A DNA stretch of 64,000 nt, from NCBI GenBank assembly GCA_037145635.1, contig JBBCXB010000001.1, forward strand, positions 992,001 through 1,056,000. Direction: 5' to 3'. The notes under the pieces were generated by a model. The model was given only the letters and a program-made list of their open reading frames with translations. It was not told the DNA's origin and did no database searches. The stretch comes from JAATFS01 sp037145635. GTDB taxonomy: Bacteria > Pseudomonadota > Gammaproteobacteria > Xanthomonadales > Xanthomonadaceae. Positions within the stretch are counted from its first letter, which is position 1, and each line of letters begins with the position of its first letter. The position numbers were made by a program, and so were the translations under genes. Below are positions 7,511-16,576 of the stretch, piece after piece.

Positions 7511-7825
7511 CTAGGCGCGCGCGCCCAGGGTCTGGGTCATGCGCTCGCGCAGGTCCTCGTCGCGCTCGGCCTGCGGCGGCCGGACCTCGCTCAGCGAGAA
7601 GCCGCGCGCCAGCGCGTCCTCCTCGTCGAGGCCGTCGAAGGCCACGAACTCCGCGTCGAACAGCGCGGCGCGCGCGCTGTCCTCGCTGTCGTAGGCCAGG
7701 GTGTTGCCGTCGCTGTCGAGCACGTCGGCAGGGCCGGCGTCCTTGATCCGCAGGCGGGCCCAGATCAGCAGGCGGCCGAGGCTGGCCAGCCACCACTGGT
7801 CGTGGAAGGAGTCGGTATCGTTCAT
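7511..7825 (-). CDS. small acidic protein of unknown function
   Basis: 104 residues, starting at an ATG that overlaps the upstream stop. It begins NDTDSFHDQWWLASLGRLLI and continues with DSDGNTLAYDSEDSARAALF, DAEFVAFDGLDEEDA; strongly acidic, no membrane span. The sequence looks conserved and globular, but I cannot name a family. It is tightly packed between two small membrane proteins and PaiB. Confidence 0.65.
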   Translation of the reverse strand: MNDTDSFHDQWWLASLGRLLIWARLRIKDAGPADVLDSDGNTLAYDSEDSARAALFDAEFVAFDGLDEEDALARGFSLSEVRPPQAERDEDLRERMTQTLGARA

Positions 7826-8127
7826 GGCATCACCTGGGAGAGCAGGCCGAGCAGGGCGGCCATGCCCAGTCCGGAAAGAAGGGTCAGCAGCGACAGCCAG
7901 GCCGGCGTCGCCAACCCGGAGAGGGCGCCGTCGCGTACGCTGCGGTAGCGGCGGCCCAGCAGCCAGCGCAGCGCCGCCGGCCTGAGGAAGGCGCCGGGGC
8001 CGAGCTGCTCGGCCAGTGCCGGGTGGCGGTCGCGCAGGTGCACGAGGGTCAGCGGCCAGAAGATCACGAACGCGCTGAAGCCGGCCACCGCCACGCCGAC
8101 GAAGCACAGGGCGAAGAACAGCGTCAT
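7822..8127 (-). CDS. small membrane protein of unknown function
   Basis: 101 residues from the ATG at 8127. Two hydrophobic segments: residues 2-27 (TLFFALCFVGVAVAGFSAFV, then IFWPLTL) and the C terminus (LSLLTLLSGLGMAALLGLLS). Between them lies a basic loop (LLGRRYRSVRDG), so both ends probably cross the inner membrane. The stop overlaps the start of the acidic small protein (ATGA), and its own start overlaps the upstream gene. Confidence 0.62.
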   Translation of the reverse strand: MTLFFALCFVGVAVAGFSAFVIFWPLTLVHLRDRHPALAEQLGPGAFLRPAALRWLLGRRYRSVRDGALSGLATPAWLSLLTLLSGLGMAALLGLLSQVMP

Positions 8128-8375
8128 GCCGCTCCCATCCCGGCGAACCGCGGCACCAGCGCGGTCAGCACCACCGCCGCGGCGGTCCACCACAGCGGTG
8201 CGACCGCGTGGCGCAGTCCGGCCTGGACCTCGGGGTGCTCCCACCCGCGAGCGCCGCCGCCCTCGCGCGCGGCGCGGCGCGCCAGCCGCAGGCCGCGCAG
8301 GGCGGCGACGCCGGCCGCGGCCAGGGCGACCACCAGCAGCAGGACCTGCAGCGTCGCAACGGCGAGCGGGTTCAT
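8124..8375 (-). CDS. small membrane protein of unknown function
   Basis: 83 residues with an N-terminal transmembrane segment (LAVATLQVLLLVVALAAAGV), a basic amphipathic middle (RGLRLARRAAREGGG) and a second hydrophobic segment (PLWWTAAAVVLTALVPRF). Its stop overlaps the next start by four bases. It lies 15 bases downstream of asnS on the same strand, so the cluster may be read through from asnS. Confidence 0.58.
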   Translation of the reverse strand: MNPLAVATLQVLLLVVALAAAGVAALRGLRLARRAAREGGGARGWEHPEVQAGLRHAVAPLWWTAAAVVLTALVPRFAGMGAA

Positions 8376-8390
8376 CGCGCGGCGTCCGGC

Positions 8391-9791
<1,401 letters not shown>

Positions 9792-9967
9792 GACTCTTTC
9801 CCCGCCGTAGCGAACTGTTCTTCGGACAGGGGAGTTTATAGGCTGGAGCGGCGCCCGCGCGAGCCGGGCGAGCGCGGGCGCCCTTGCGCCGGGCGCGCGG
9901 CGTCCCCACCTGCACAGCAGGCGCGCCCGCGCCGCTATACTTTGATCCTGCGTTCGGAGTTTCCGCC

Positions 9968-10315
9968 ATGGCCGTCAGCCTCACCCCCGTCGCGCTGGAG
10001 CGCGTCCAGCGTTTCGTGCAGCAGACCCCCGGTGCGCTGGGGCTGCGCTTCGGCGTCACCCGCACCGGCTGCTCGGGCTGGGGCCACGTCACCGAGCTGG
10101 CGCGCGACCAGCGCGAGGACGACGCGGTGTTCGAGCAGGACGGCGTGCGCATCTTCGTCGACGCCGACAGCCTGGCGCTGGTGGACGGCACCCAGATCGA
10201 CTTCGGCAAGCACGGCCTCAGCGAGACCTTCACCTTCAGCAATCCCAACGCCACCGCCGAGTGCGGCTGCGGCGAGAGCTTCACCACCGAGGCCGACAAG
10301 GCCGGGCACCGCTGA
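9968..10315 (+). CDS. A-type iron-sulfur carrier (HesB/IscA family)
   Basis: 115 residues. It has the three conserved cysteines of A-type carriers: Cys35 (TRTGCSGWG) and the C-terminal CGCG (Cys99, Cys101). Such proteins hold and pass Fe-S clusters or iron to apo-proteins. No other Isc/Suf gene adjoins, so I give no symbol; IscA-like or ErpA-like cannot be separated here. A -10-like TATACT lies at 9936-9941 and GGAG precedes the start by eight bases. Confidence 0.9.
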   Translation: MAVSLTPVALERVQRFVQQTPGALGLRFGVTRTGCSGWGHVTELARDQREDDAVFEQDGVRIFVDADSLALVDGTQIDFGKHGLSETFTFSNPNATAECGCGESFTTEADKAGHR

Positions 10316-10618
10316 GCCCGGCCTGCTGAACCCGGCCTGCTGAGCCCGGTGCGGCCCGGGCCGGTCTCCCCGCGTCCCTGCGCGGGGCGGCCCCCGGCCT
10401 AGGCGGTGGGGTAGGGCCGCTGCCGCTGCGCCGGGCCGGCCGACGCTGACCGCCGCCCGGGCGGCCGCCCCCGCGCCGCCATTGCGGGTGCGGGCCCGAG
10501 CTGCCATACTTTCCTGCTTCCTGCCCGGTTCCGGGCGGGAGTCCTTGCCCCACCGGCCGCTCGCGCGGGTCCCCGGGGGGCTGTCCGGCCTCACGGCCAC
10601 ATCCGAAAGGTAAACAAC
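10316..10618 (+). promoter_or_regulatory. intergenic leader of the rpsF operon with candidate promoter
   Basis: 303 bases without a gene. It opens with a direct repeat of CCCGGCCTGCTGA (twice within 10318-10343), then a GC hairpin CCCCGCG/CGCGGGG (10368-10387) that may end the Fe-S carrier transcript. A good sigma70-type promoter follows: TTGCGG (10482-10487), 17-base spacer, CATACT (10505-10510). The ~100-base leader before rpsF could hold the S6:S18 autoregulatory structure known in many bacteria, but I could not verify its fold. Confidence 0.5.
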
Positions 10619-11059
10619 ATGAGTCGTCATTACGAAGTCGTGTTCCTGGTCCACCCCGACCAGAGCGAACAGGTTCCCGCCATGATCGAGCGCTACAAGG
10701 CGCTGGTCGAGAACGGCAACGGCACCATCCACCGTCTGGAAGACTGGGGCCGCCGCCAGCTGGCGTACCCGATCCAGAACCTGGTGAAGGCGCACTACGT
10801 GCTGATCAACATCGAGGTCGACCAGGCCGTGCTGAACGAGCTGGTGGAAAGCTTCCGCTTCAACGACGCGGTGCTGCGCAACCTGGTCATCAAGCGCGAC
10901 GGCCCGGACACCGAGCAGTCGCTGATCATGAAGAGCAAGGACGAGAAGGGCGACAAGCCCGAGCGTAGCGAGCGTCGTCGTCGCGACGACGAAGAGGGCG
11001 ACACCGCGCCTGCCGCTGCCTCCACCGACACCGACGGCGACAACGCCGAAGCCGCTTAA
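10619..11059 (+). CDS. rpsF: 30S ribosomal protein S6
   Basis: 146 residues. The S6 domain fills residues 1-100 (MSRHYEVVFLVHPDQSEQ at the start, WGRRQLAYPIQNLVKAHYVL, FNDAVLRNLVIKRD). The tail is long and charged (KDEKGDKPERSERRRRDDEE), then Ala/Asp-rich, typical of proteobacterial S6, where glutamate tails can be added by RimK. S6 binds S18 and helix 23 of 16S rRNA. It heads the rpsF-rpsR-rplI operon. Confidence 0.97.
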   Translation: MSRHYEVVFLVHPDQSEQVPAMIERYKALVENGNGTIHRLEDWGRRQLAYPIQNLVKAHYVLINIEVDQAVLNELVESFRFNDAVLRNLVIKRDGPDTEQSLIMKSKDEKGDKPERSERRRRDDEEGDTAPAAASTDTDGDNAEAA

Positions 11060-11070
11060 GGAGCACTGTC

Positions 11071-11301
11071 ATGTCCAAGTTCTTCCGTCGTCGCAAGTTC
11101 TGCAAGTTCACCGCCGAGGGTGTCAAAGAGATCGACTACAAGGATCTCAACACCCTGCGCCAGTACCTCACCGAGAACGGCAAGATCGTGCCGAGCCGCG
11201 TGACCGGCACCAAGTCCAAGTACCAGCGCCAGCTGGCCACGGCGGTCAAGCGCGCCCGCTTCCTGGCCCTGATCCCGTACACGGACAACCACGACGTCTG
11301 A
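11071..11301 (+). CDS. rpsR: 30S ribosomal protein S18
   Basis: 76 residues, the standard length, 11 bases after rpsF with AAGGAG in front. Signature stretches: FRRRKFCKFTAEGVKEIDYK, LNTLRQYLTENGKIVPSRVT, GTKSKYQRQLATAVKRARFL. It pairs with S6 in the platform of the small subunit. Confidence 0.98.
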   Translation: MSKFFRRRKFCKFTAEGVKEIDYKDLNTLRQYLTENGKIVPSRVTGTKSKYQRQLATAVKRARFLALIPYTDNHDV

Positions 11302-11383
11302 GGGGTCGCTCGCGCAGGCCGGCAAGGCCCTGCGTGAGTCCCTCGCGGCAAGCCCGCACCGCCAGGTGCGGGTGACACATCGA

Positions 11384-11463
11384 AAGAGCCGGGTGATCGA
11401 AGGGCACGGTGTCGGTCGGGACTGCTGTAATCCCCGATGCCCCACGCCCCATTCCCGGCTCTT
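11384..11463. repeat. palindromic intergenic element with G-rich arms between rpsR and rplI
   Basis: An ~80-base imperfect hairpin bounded by the perfect 10-base inverted repeat AAGAGCCGGG (11384-11393) / CCCGGCTCTT (11454-11463). The right arm contains heptads AATCCCC-GATGCCC-CACGCCC-CATTCCC (11429-11456), kin to the heptad arrays elsewhere in this window. It splits the ribosomal protein operon, leaving a 226-base gap before rplI. Confidence 0.6.
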
Positions 11464-11527
11464 GACTATTCGGACAGCACCCGTTGCGTCGGCCACGGCC
11501 GGCGCTAACGAATAACGGAGCACCACC

Positions 11528-11977
11528 ATGGATCTGATTCTCCTGCAGAAAGTGACCAACCTGGGCAACCTGGGCGACAAGGTCAGCGTCAAGCCGGGCT
11601 ACGGCCGCAACTTCCTCGTGCCGCAGGGCAAGGCCGTGCCGGCCACGGCCAGCAACGTCGCCGAGTTCGAGGCCAAGCGCGCCGACTACGAGGCCAAGGC
11701 CAAGGGCATCCACGACGAGGCCCAGAGCCGCGCCGCCAAGTTCGAGGGCGCCAGCGTCACCATCGGTGCGCACGCCTCGACCGAAGGCAAGCTGTACGGC
11801 TCGGTCGGCCCGCGCGACATCGCCGAGGCCTTCACCAAGGCCGGCCTGCCGCTGGAAAAGAGCGAGGTCATCCTCGGCGAGGGCTCGTTCCGCAATGTCG
11901 GCGAGTACGACGTCCTGCTGCACCTGCATGCCGACGTCGAGACCACCGTCAAGGTCATCGTCGAAGCCGACGCCTGA
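11528..11977 (+). CDS. rplI: 50S ribosomal protein L9
   Basis: 149 residues. The N domain has the L9 signature (DLILLQKVTNLGNLGDKVSV, GYGRNFLVPQGKA), then a long connecting helix and the C domain (TEGKLYGSVGPRDIAEAF). L9 binds 23S rRNA near the L1 stalk and helps reading-frame maintenance. It is the last gene of the operon and is followed by a hairpin terminator. Confidence 0.98.
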   Translation: MDLILLQKVTNLGNLGDKVSVKPGYGRNFLVPQGKAVPATASNVAEFEAKRADYEAKAKGIHDEAQSRAAKFEGASVTIGAHASTEGKLYGSVGPRDIAEAFTKAGLPLEKSEVILGEGSFRNVGEYDVLLHLHADVETTVKVIVEADA

Positions 11978-12000
11978 TCCAGGCGCGGTGCTGCACCCCA

Positions 12001-12026
12001 CGGGCGCCCCAGGGCGCCCGTTTTCG
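12001..12026 (+). terminator. rho-independent terminator after rplI
   Basis: Stem CGGGCGCC / GGCGCCCG (12001-12008 and 12013-12020) with a CCAG loop, followed by TTTTCG. It lies 24 bases after the rplI stop and fits the end of the rpsF operon. Confidence 0.8.
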
Positions 12027-12190
12027 TTGCGGCCGGGAGCGCCCGGGGCCGGTGGCCTCCGGCCCCGCTATACTCTGGTCCAGTGCCGCCCGGACGCCGG
12101 CGATCCTTTACGGATCAGGAGGTTGCCGGCGGAGTCCCAGGAACACTCAGGCGCCGCCCCGCGGCCGCGCGCCCGGAACCCTCCAGCCCC

Positions 12191-15100
12191 ATGCGCCTTT
12201 CCACGATCAAGCTGTCCGGTTTCAAGTCGTTCGTCGATCCCACCACGCTGCATCTGCCGACCAACATGACCGGCGTGGTCGGTCCCAACGGCTGCGGCAA
12301 GTCGAACATCATCGACGCGGTGCGCTGGGTGATGGGCGAGAGCTCGGCCAGCCGCCTGCGCGGCGACTCGCTGACCGACGTGATCTTCTCCGGCTCGTCG
12401 GCGCGCAAGCCGGTGTCGCAGGCCACGGTCGAGCTGATCTTCGACAACTCCGACCACACCATCTCCGGCGAGTACGCCTCGTACAACGAGATCTCGGTCA
12501 AGCGCCAGGTCAGCCGCGACGGCAGCAGCAGCTACTACCTCAACGGCGCCAAGTGCCGCCGCCGCGACATCACCGACCTGTTCCTGGGGACCGGGCTGGG
12601 GCCGCGCAGCTACTCGATCATCGAGCAGGGCATGATCAGCCAGATCATCGAGGCCCGCCCGGAGGACCTGCGGGTGTACCTGGAGGAGGCCGCCGGCATC
12701 TCCAAGTACAAGGAGCGGCGCAAGGAGACCGAGACCCGCATCCGCCACACCCGCGAGAACCTGGACCGCCTGGGCGACCTGCGCGAGGAGATCACCAAGC
12801 AGCTGGCCCACCTGCAGCGCCAGGCGCGCCAGGCCGAGCAGTACCAGGCGCTGCAGGAAGAGCGCCGGGTCAAGGACGCCGAGTGGAAGGCGCTGGAGTA
12901 CCGCGGGCTGGACGGGCGCGTGCAGGGCCTGCGCCAGGCGCTGGACCAGGAGGAGACGCGGCTGCAGCAGCTGATCGCCGAGCAGCGCGACGCCGAGGCG
13001 CGGATCGAGACCGGGCGCCTGCGTCGCGAGGAGGCGGCCGAGGCGCTGGCCAAGGCCCAGGCCGACGTCTACCAGGTCGGCAGCACGCTGGCCCGCATCG
13101 AGCAGCAGATCCAGCACCAGCGCGAGATGTCGCAGCGCCTGAACAAGGCGCGCGACGAGGCCCGCAGCCAGCTGCAGGAGCTGACCCAGCACATCACCGG
13201 CGACGGCGCCCGGCTGGCGGTGCTGCGCGAGGCGGTGGAGACCGCCGAGCCCGAGCTGGAGCAACTGCGCGACGAGAACGAATTCAAGCAGGAGGCGCTG
13301 CGCGAGGCCGAGGCCCGCCTGGCCGACTGGCAGCTGCGCTGGGAGACGCACACCCGCGATACCGGCGAGGCCTCGCGCGCCGGCGAGGTCGAACGGACCC
13401 GCGTCGACTACCTGGACCGCCAGGCGTTGGAGGCCGAGCGCCGCCGCGAGGCGCTGGCCGGCGAGCGTGCCGGGCTGGACCTGGAGGCGCTGGCCGAGAC
13501 CTTCGAGCAGCTGCAGCTGCAGCACGAGACCCAGCGCGCCGCGCTGGACGGGCTGACCGAGCAGGTCGAGGCGCGCAAGCAGACGGTGTCGGCGCTGCAG
13601 GACGAGCAGCGCGGCAGCCAGTCCGAGCTGGCCGACGTGCGCAAGCAGGCGCAGGCCGCGCGCGGGCGGCTGTCGTCGCTGGAGACGCTGCAGCAGGCGG
13701 CGCTGGGCCAGGAGCAGGGCGCCGCGGTGGCCTGGCTGAAGGCGCGCGGGCTGGATTCGGCCGCGCGCGTGGGCGAGCGCCTCAGCGTCGAGGCCGGCTG
13801 GGAGAACGCGGTCGAGAGCGCGCTGGGACAGCTCATCGAGGGCGTGCTGGTCGAGCATCCGGAGACCCTGGTCGAGGCGCTGGGCGAGCTGGGCGAGGGC
13901 CGCATCGCGCTGGTCTCGGACGCGCAGGAGGCGACCCCCTTCGCGCCGACCTCGCTGGCCGCCCGGGTGCAGGGCCCGATCGCGATCCGGCGGTTGCTGG
14001 CGCGGCTGCACGGCGCCGACGACCTGGCCGAGGCGCGCGCGTTGCAGCGCGGGCTGGAGCCGGGTGATTCGGTGATCACCCGCGGCGGCGAGCGCCTGGG
14101 CGAGGGCTGGGTGCGGGTGTCGCGCTCCGGCGCGGCCAAGCAGGGCGCGCTGCTGCGCGAGCGCGAGATCCAGGCCCTGCGCGGGCAGATCGACACGCTG
14201 CAGGCGCGCGAGGCCGAGCTGGAAGAGCGCCTGGGCGGCTTCCGCGAGCAACTGCTCGCCGCCGAGCAGCAGCGCGAGGACGCGCAGCGCCAGCTCTACC
14301 AGGCACACCGCAGCGTGTCCGAGCTGGGCGGGCAGCTGCAGAGCCAGCAGGGCAAGGTCGAGGCGGCGCGGACCCGCATCGAACGCATCGAGAACGAGAT
14401 CGCGCAGCTGGTCGAGACGCTCGACAGCAGCCGCGAACAGGCGCGCGAGGCGCGCGGCAAGCTCGAGGACGCGGTCAGCCGCATGGGCGACCTGGAAGGT
14501 ACCCGCCAGGCGATGGAAGGCGAGCGCCGCCAGCTCACCGAGGCGCGCGACCAGGCCCGCGACGCCGCGCGCAGCGTGCGCGAGGCCTCGCACGCGCTGG
14601 CGCTGACGCTGGAATCGCAGCGCACCCAGATCGTGTCGCTGAGCCAGACCCTGGAGCGCATGGACAGCCAGCGCGGCCAGCTCGACACGCGCCTGGAGGA
14701 CCTGATGGCGCAGCTGGAGGACGGCGACGCGCCGGTCGAGACCCTGGAGCACGAGCATCAGGCCGCGCTGAGCGAGCGCGTGCGCACCGAGCGCGTGCTC
14801 GGCGAGGCGCGCACCCTGCTGGACAGCATCGACGGCGAGCTGCGCAGCTTCGAGCAGACCCGCCACCAGCGCGACGAACAGGCGCTGGCGCAGCGCGAAC
14901 GCATTTCCCAGCGCAAGCTCGACCAGCAGGCCCTGGTGCTCAGCGCCGACCAGCTGTCGGCGGCGGTGGTCAAGGCCGGGTTCGTGCTCGACGACGTGAT
15001 CAACACCCTGCCCGAGGCGGCCGACCCGGCCGACTGGGAGCAGTCGGTGCAGCAGATCGACGCGCGCATGCGCCGGCTCGAGCCGGTCAACCTGGCGGCG

Positions 15101-15694
15101 ATCAGCGAGTACGGCGAGGCCTCGCAGCGCGCCGAGTACCTGGAGGCGCAGAACCTGGACCTGACCACCGCGCTGGAGACCCTGGAGGAGGCCATCCGCA
15201 AGATCGACCGCGAGACCCGCGGCCGCTTCAAGGACACCTTCGATCGCGTCAATTCCGGCGTGCAGGCGCTGTACCCGCGCCTGTTCGGCGGCGGCCACGC
15301 CTACCTGGAGCTGACCGGCGAGGACCTGCTGGACACCGGCGTGGCGATCATGGCGCGCCCGCCGGGCAAGCGCGTGTCGAGCATCTCGCTGCTGTCCGGC
15401 GGCGAGAAGGCGATGACCGCGGTCGCGCTGGTGTTCGCGATCTTCCAGCTCAACCCGGCGCCGTTCTGCCTGCTCGACGAGGTCGACGCGCCGCTGGACG
15501 AGGCCAACGTCGGCCGCCTGGCCAACATGGTCAAGGAAATGAGCGAGAAGGTGCAGTTCCTGTTCGTCAGCCACAACAAGGCGACGATGGAGGCCGCGCA
15601 CCAGCTGTCCGGCGTGACGATGCGCGAGCCGGGCGTCAGCCGCCTGGTCAGCGTGGACCTGGAAGAGGCCGCACGTTTGGCGGGCGCGGCGTGA
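12191..15694 (+). CDS. smc: chromosome segregation protein SMC
   Basis: 1167 residues from the ATG beginning MRLSTIKLSGFKSFVDPTTL, the usual SMC N terminus; upstream in-frame codons are not conserved-looking. Walker A is GPNGCGKS at 31-38; long Glu/Arg/Ala coiled coils flank a hinge at about 540-640; the ABC signature LSGGEK is at 1068-1073 and Walker B (FCLLDEVDAPLDEANV) follows. The dimer with ScpA/ScpB acts as a loop-extruding ATPase on the nucleoid. A TATACT -10-like element lies at 12069-12074, so the leader is about 110 bases. zipA follows after 56 bases, an order known in Xanthomonas relatives. Confidence 0.97.
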   Translation: MRLSTIKLSGFKSFVDPTTLHLPTNMTGVVGPNGCGKSNIIDAVRWVMGESSASRLRGDSLTDVIFSGSSARKPVSQATVELIFDNSDHTISGEYASYNEISVKRQVSRDGSSSYYLNGAKCRRRDITDLFLGTGLGPRSYSIIEQGMISQIIEARPEDLRVYLEEAAGISKYKERRKETETRIRHTRENLDRLGDLREEITKQLAHLQRQARQAEQYQALQEERRVKDAEWKALEYRGLDGRVQGLRQALDQEETRLQQLIAEQRDAEARIETGRLRREEAAEALAKAQADVYQVGSTLARIEQQIQHQREMSQRLNKARDEARSQLQELTQHITGDGARLAVLREAVETAEPELEQLRDENEFKQEALREAEARLADWQLRWETHTRDTGEASRAGEVERTRVDYLDRQALEAERRREALAGERAGLDLEALAETFEQLQLQHETQRAALDGLTEQVEARKQTVSALQDEQRGSQSELADVRKQAQAARGRLSSLETLQQAALGQEQGAAVAWLKARGLDSAARVGERLSVEAGWENAVESALGQLIEGVLVEHPETLVEALGELGEGRIALVSDAQEATPFAPTSLAARVQGPIAIRRLLARLHGADDLAEARALQRGLEPGDSVITRGGERLGEGWVRVSRSGAAKQGALLREREIQALRGQIDTLQAREAELEERLGGFREQLLAAEQQREDAQRQLYQAHRSVSELGGQLQSQQGKVEAARTRIERIENEIAQLVETLDSSREQAREARGKLEDAVSRMGDLEGTRQAMEGERRQLTEARDQARDAARSVREASHALALTLESQRTQIVSLSQTLERMDSQRGQLDTRLEDLMAQLEDGDAPVETLEHEHQAALSERVRTERVLGEARTLLDSIDGELRSFEQTRHQRDEQALAQRERISQRKLDQQALVLSADQLSAAVVKAGFVLDDVINTLPEAADPADWEQSVQQIDARMRRLEPVNLAAISEYGEASQRAEYLEAQNLDLTTALETLEEAIRKIDRETRGRFKDTFDRVNSGVQALYPRLFGGGHAYLELTGEDLLDTGVAIMARPPGKRVSSISLLSGGEKAMTAVALVFAIFQLNPAPFCLLDEVDAPLDEANVGRLANMVKEMSEKVQFLFVSHNKATMEAAHQLSGVTMREPGVSRLVSVDLEEAARLAGAA

Positions 15695-15750
15695 CGTGCC
15701 ATGCTTGCACGGATGAAGTTGTGTTCCCCCCATCGCCGGAGAGACTCTGA

Positions 15751-16485
15751 ATGTCCGACATGGCCATGATCCGGATCGGCATTCTGGCCGCCGGACTGTT
15801 GCTGGTCGTCGCTATCTTCCTGTTCGGCCGGCCCAAGAAGCCGGCGCAGGGGCGACGCGTGGAAACCCCCGACACCGCCGGGCGGCAGCGCCGCGAGCCG
15901 GTGATCTCCGCCGAGGACGGGGCAGGTGCCGGCGAGCCCGGCGACTACAGCGGCGAGGTCTCGCAGCCGGAGCTCGGCCTGGACGCGTCCGATCCGGAGC
16001 TGGGCTCGGACCTGGGCAAGCGGCCCAACCAGGACTTCGACCAGATCGTGTCGCTGTTCGTCGCGGCCAAGGCCGGCGAGGTGCTGCGCGGCGAGGACAT
16101 CGTGGTGGCGGCCGAAAAGACCGGGCTGGTGTTCGGCCACATGAACGTGTTCCACCGCCTGGTCGAGGGCCACCCCGAGCGCGGCCCGATCTTCAGCATG
16201 GCCAGCATCCTCAAGCCGGGCAGCTTCGACATGGGCAGCATCCGCGAGATGGAGACGCCGGCGATCGCGTTCTTCCTGACCCTGCCGGCGCCGATGACCG
16301 CGCTCGACGCCTGGGAGAAGATGCTGCCGACCGTGCAGCGCATGGCCGAGCTGCTGGAGGGCGTGGTGCTGGACGACAGCCGCAACGCCCTCGGCCGCCA
16401 GCGCATCGCCCACATCCGCGACGAACTGCGTGCCTACGACCGCCAGCACCAGGCGCCGCCGCTGACCAAGTCGCCGCGCTGGTAG
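15751..16485 (+). CDS. zipA: cell division protein ZipA
   Basis: 244 residues. An N-terminal membrane anchor (MIRIGILAAGLLLVVAIFLF) is followed by a basic and then a Pro/Glu/Gly-rich linker and the C-terminal FtsZ-binding domain (from about residue 105: FDQIVSLFVAAKAGEVLRGE, GLVFGHMNVFHR, FSMASILKPGSFD). ZipA tethers FtsZ to the inner membrane at the division site. The start at 15751 has GGAGAG seven bases upstream. Confidence 0.93.
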   Translation: MSDMAMIRIGILAAGLLLVVAIFLFGRPKKPAQGRRVETPDTAGRQRREPVISAEDGAGAGEPGDYSGEVSQPELGLDASDPELGSDLGKRPNQDFDQIVSLFVAAKAGEVLRGEDIVVAAEKTGLVFGHMNVFHRLVEGHPERGPIFSMASILKPGSFDMGSIREMETPAIAFFLTLPAPMTALDAWEKMLPTVQRMAELLEGVVLDDSRNALGRQRIAHIRDELRAYDRQHQAPPLTKSPRW

Positions 16486-16494
16486 CGCGGCGCC

Positions 16495-16571
16495 TGGATT
16501 GAGGATTCGGGATTAGCGCGTCGCGCAGCCGCGCGGCGTCACGATTCTCCGATCCCGATTCGCCATTCCCG
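16495..16571. repeat. imperfect inverted heptad repeat between convergent genes
   Basis: Left arm GGATTGAGGATTCGGGATTA (16497-16516) and right arm heptads ATTCTCC-GATCCCG-ATTCGCC-ATTCCCG (16544-16571) are roughly inverted to each other around a GC-rich core. The element sits between the converging zipA and aminotransferase genes and could serve as a two-way transcript end. Confidence 0.5.
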
Positions 16572-16576
16572 GCGCG

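Noticed and set aside
10511..10618. S6:S18 ribosomal leader
   Set aside because: Position is right, but I could not see the conserved bulge with confidence, so it is only mentioned in the intergenic entry.
12068..15733. Very long open frames antisense to smc and ligA (over 800 codons)
   Set aside because: High GC removes stop codons from opposite frames. Composition is rich in Arg/His/Gln/Leu shadow patterns, and the sense frames are clear SMC and LigA.
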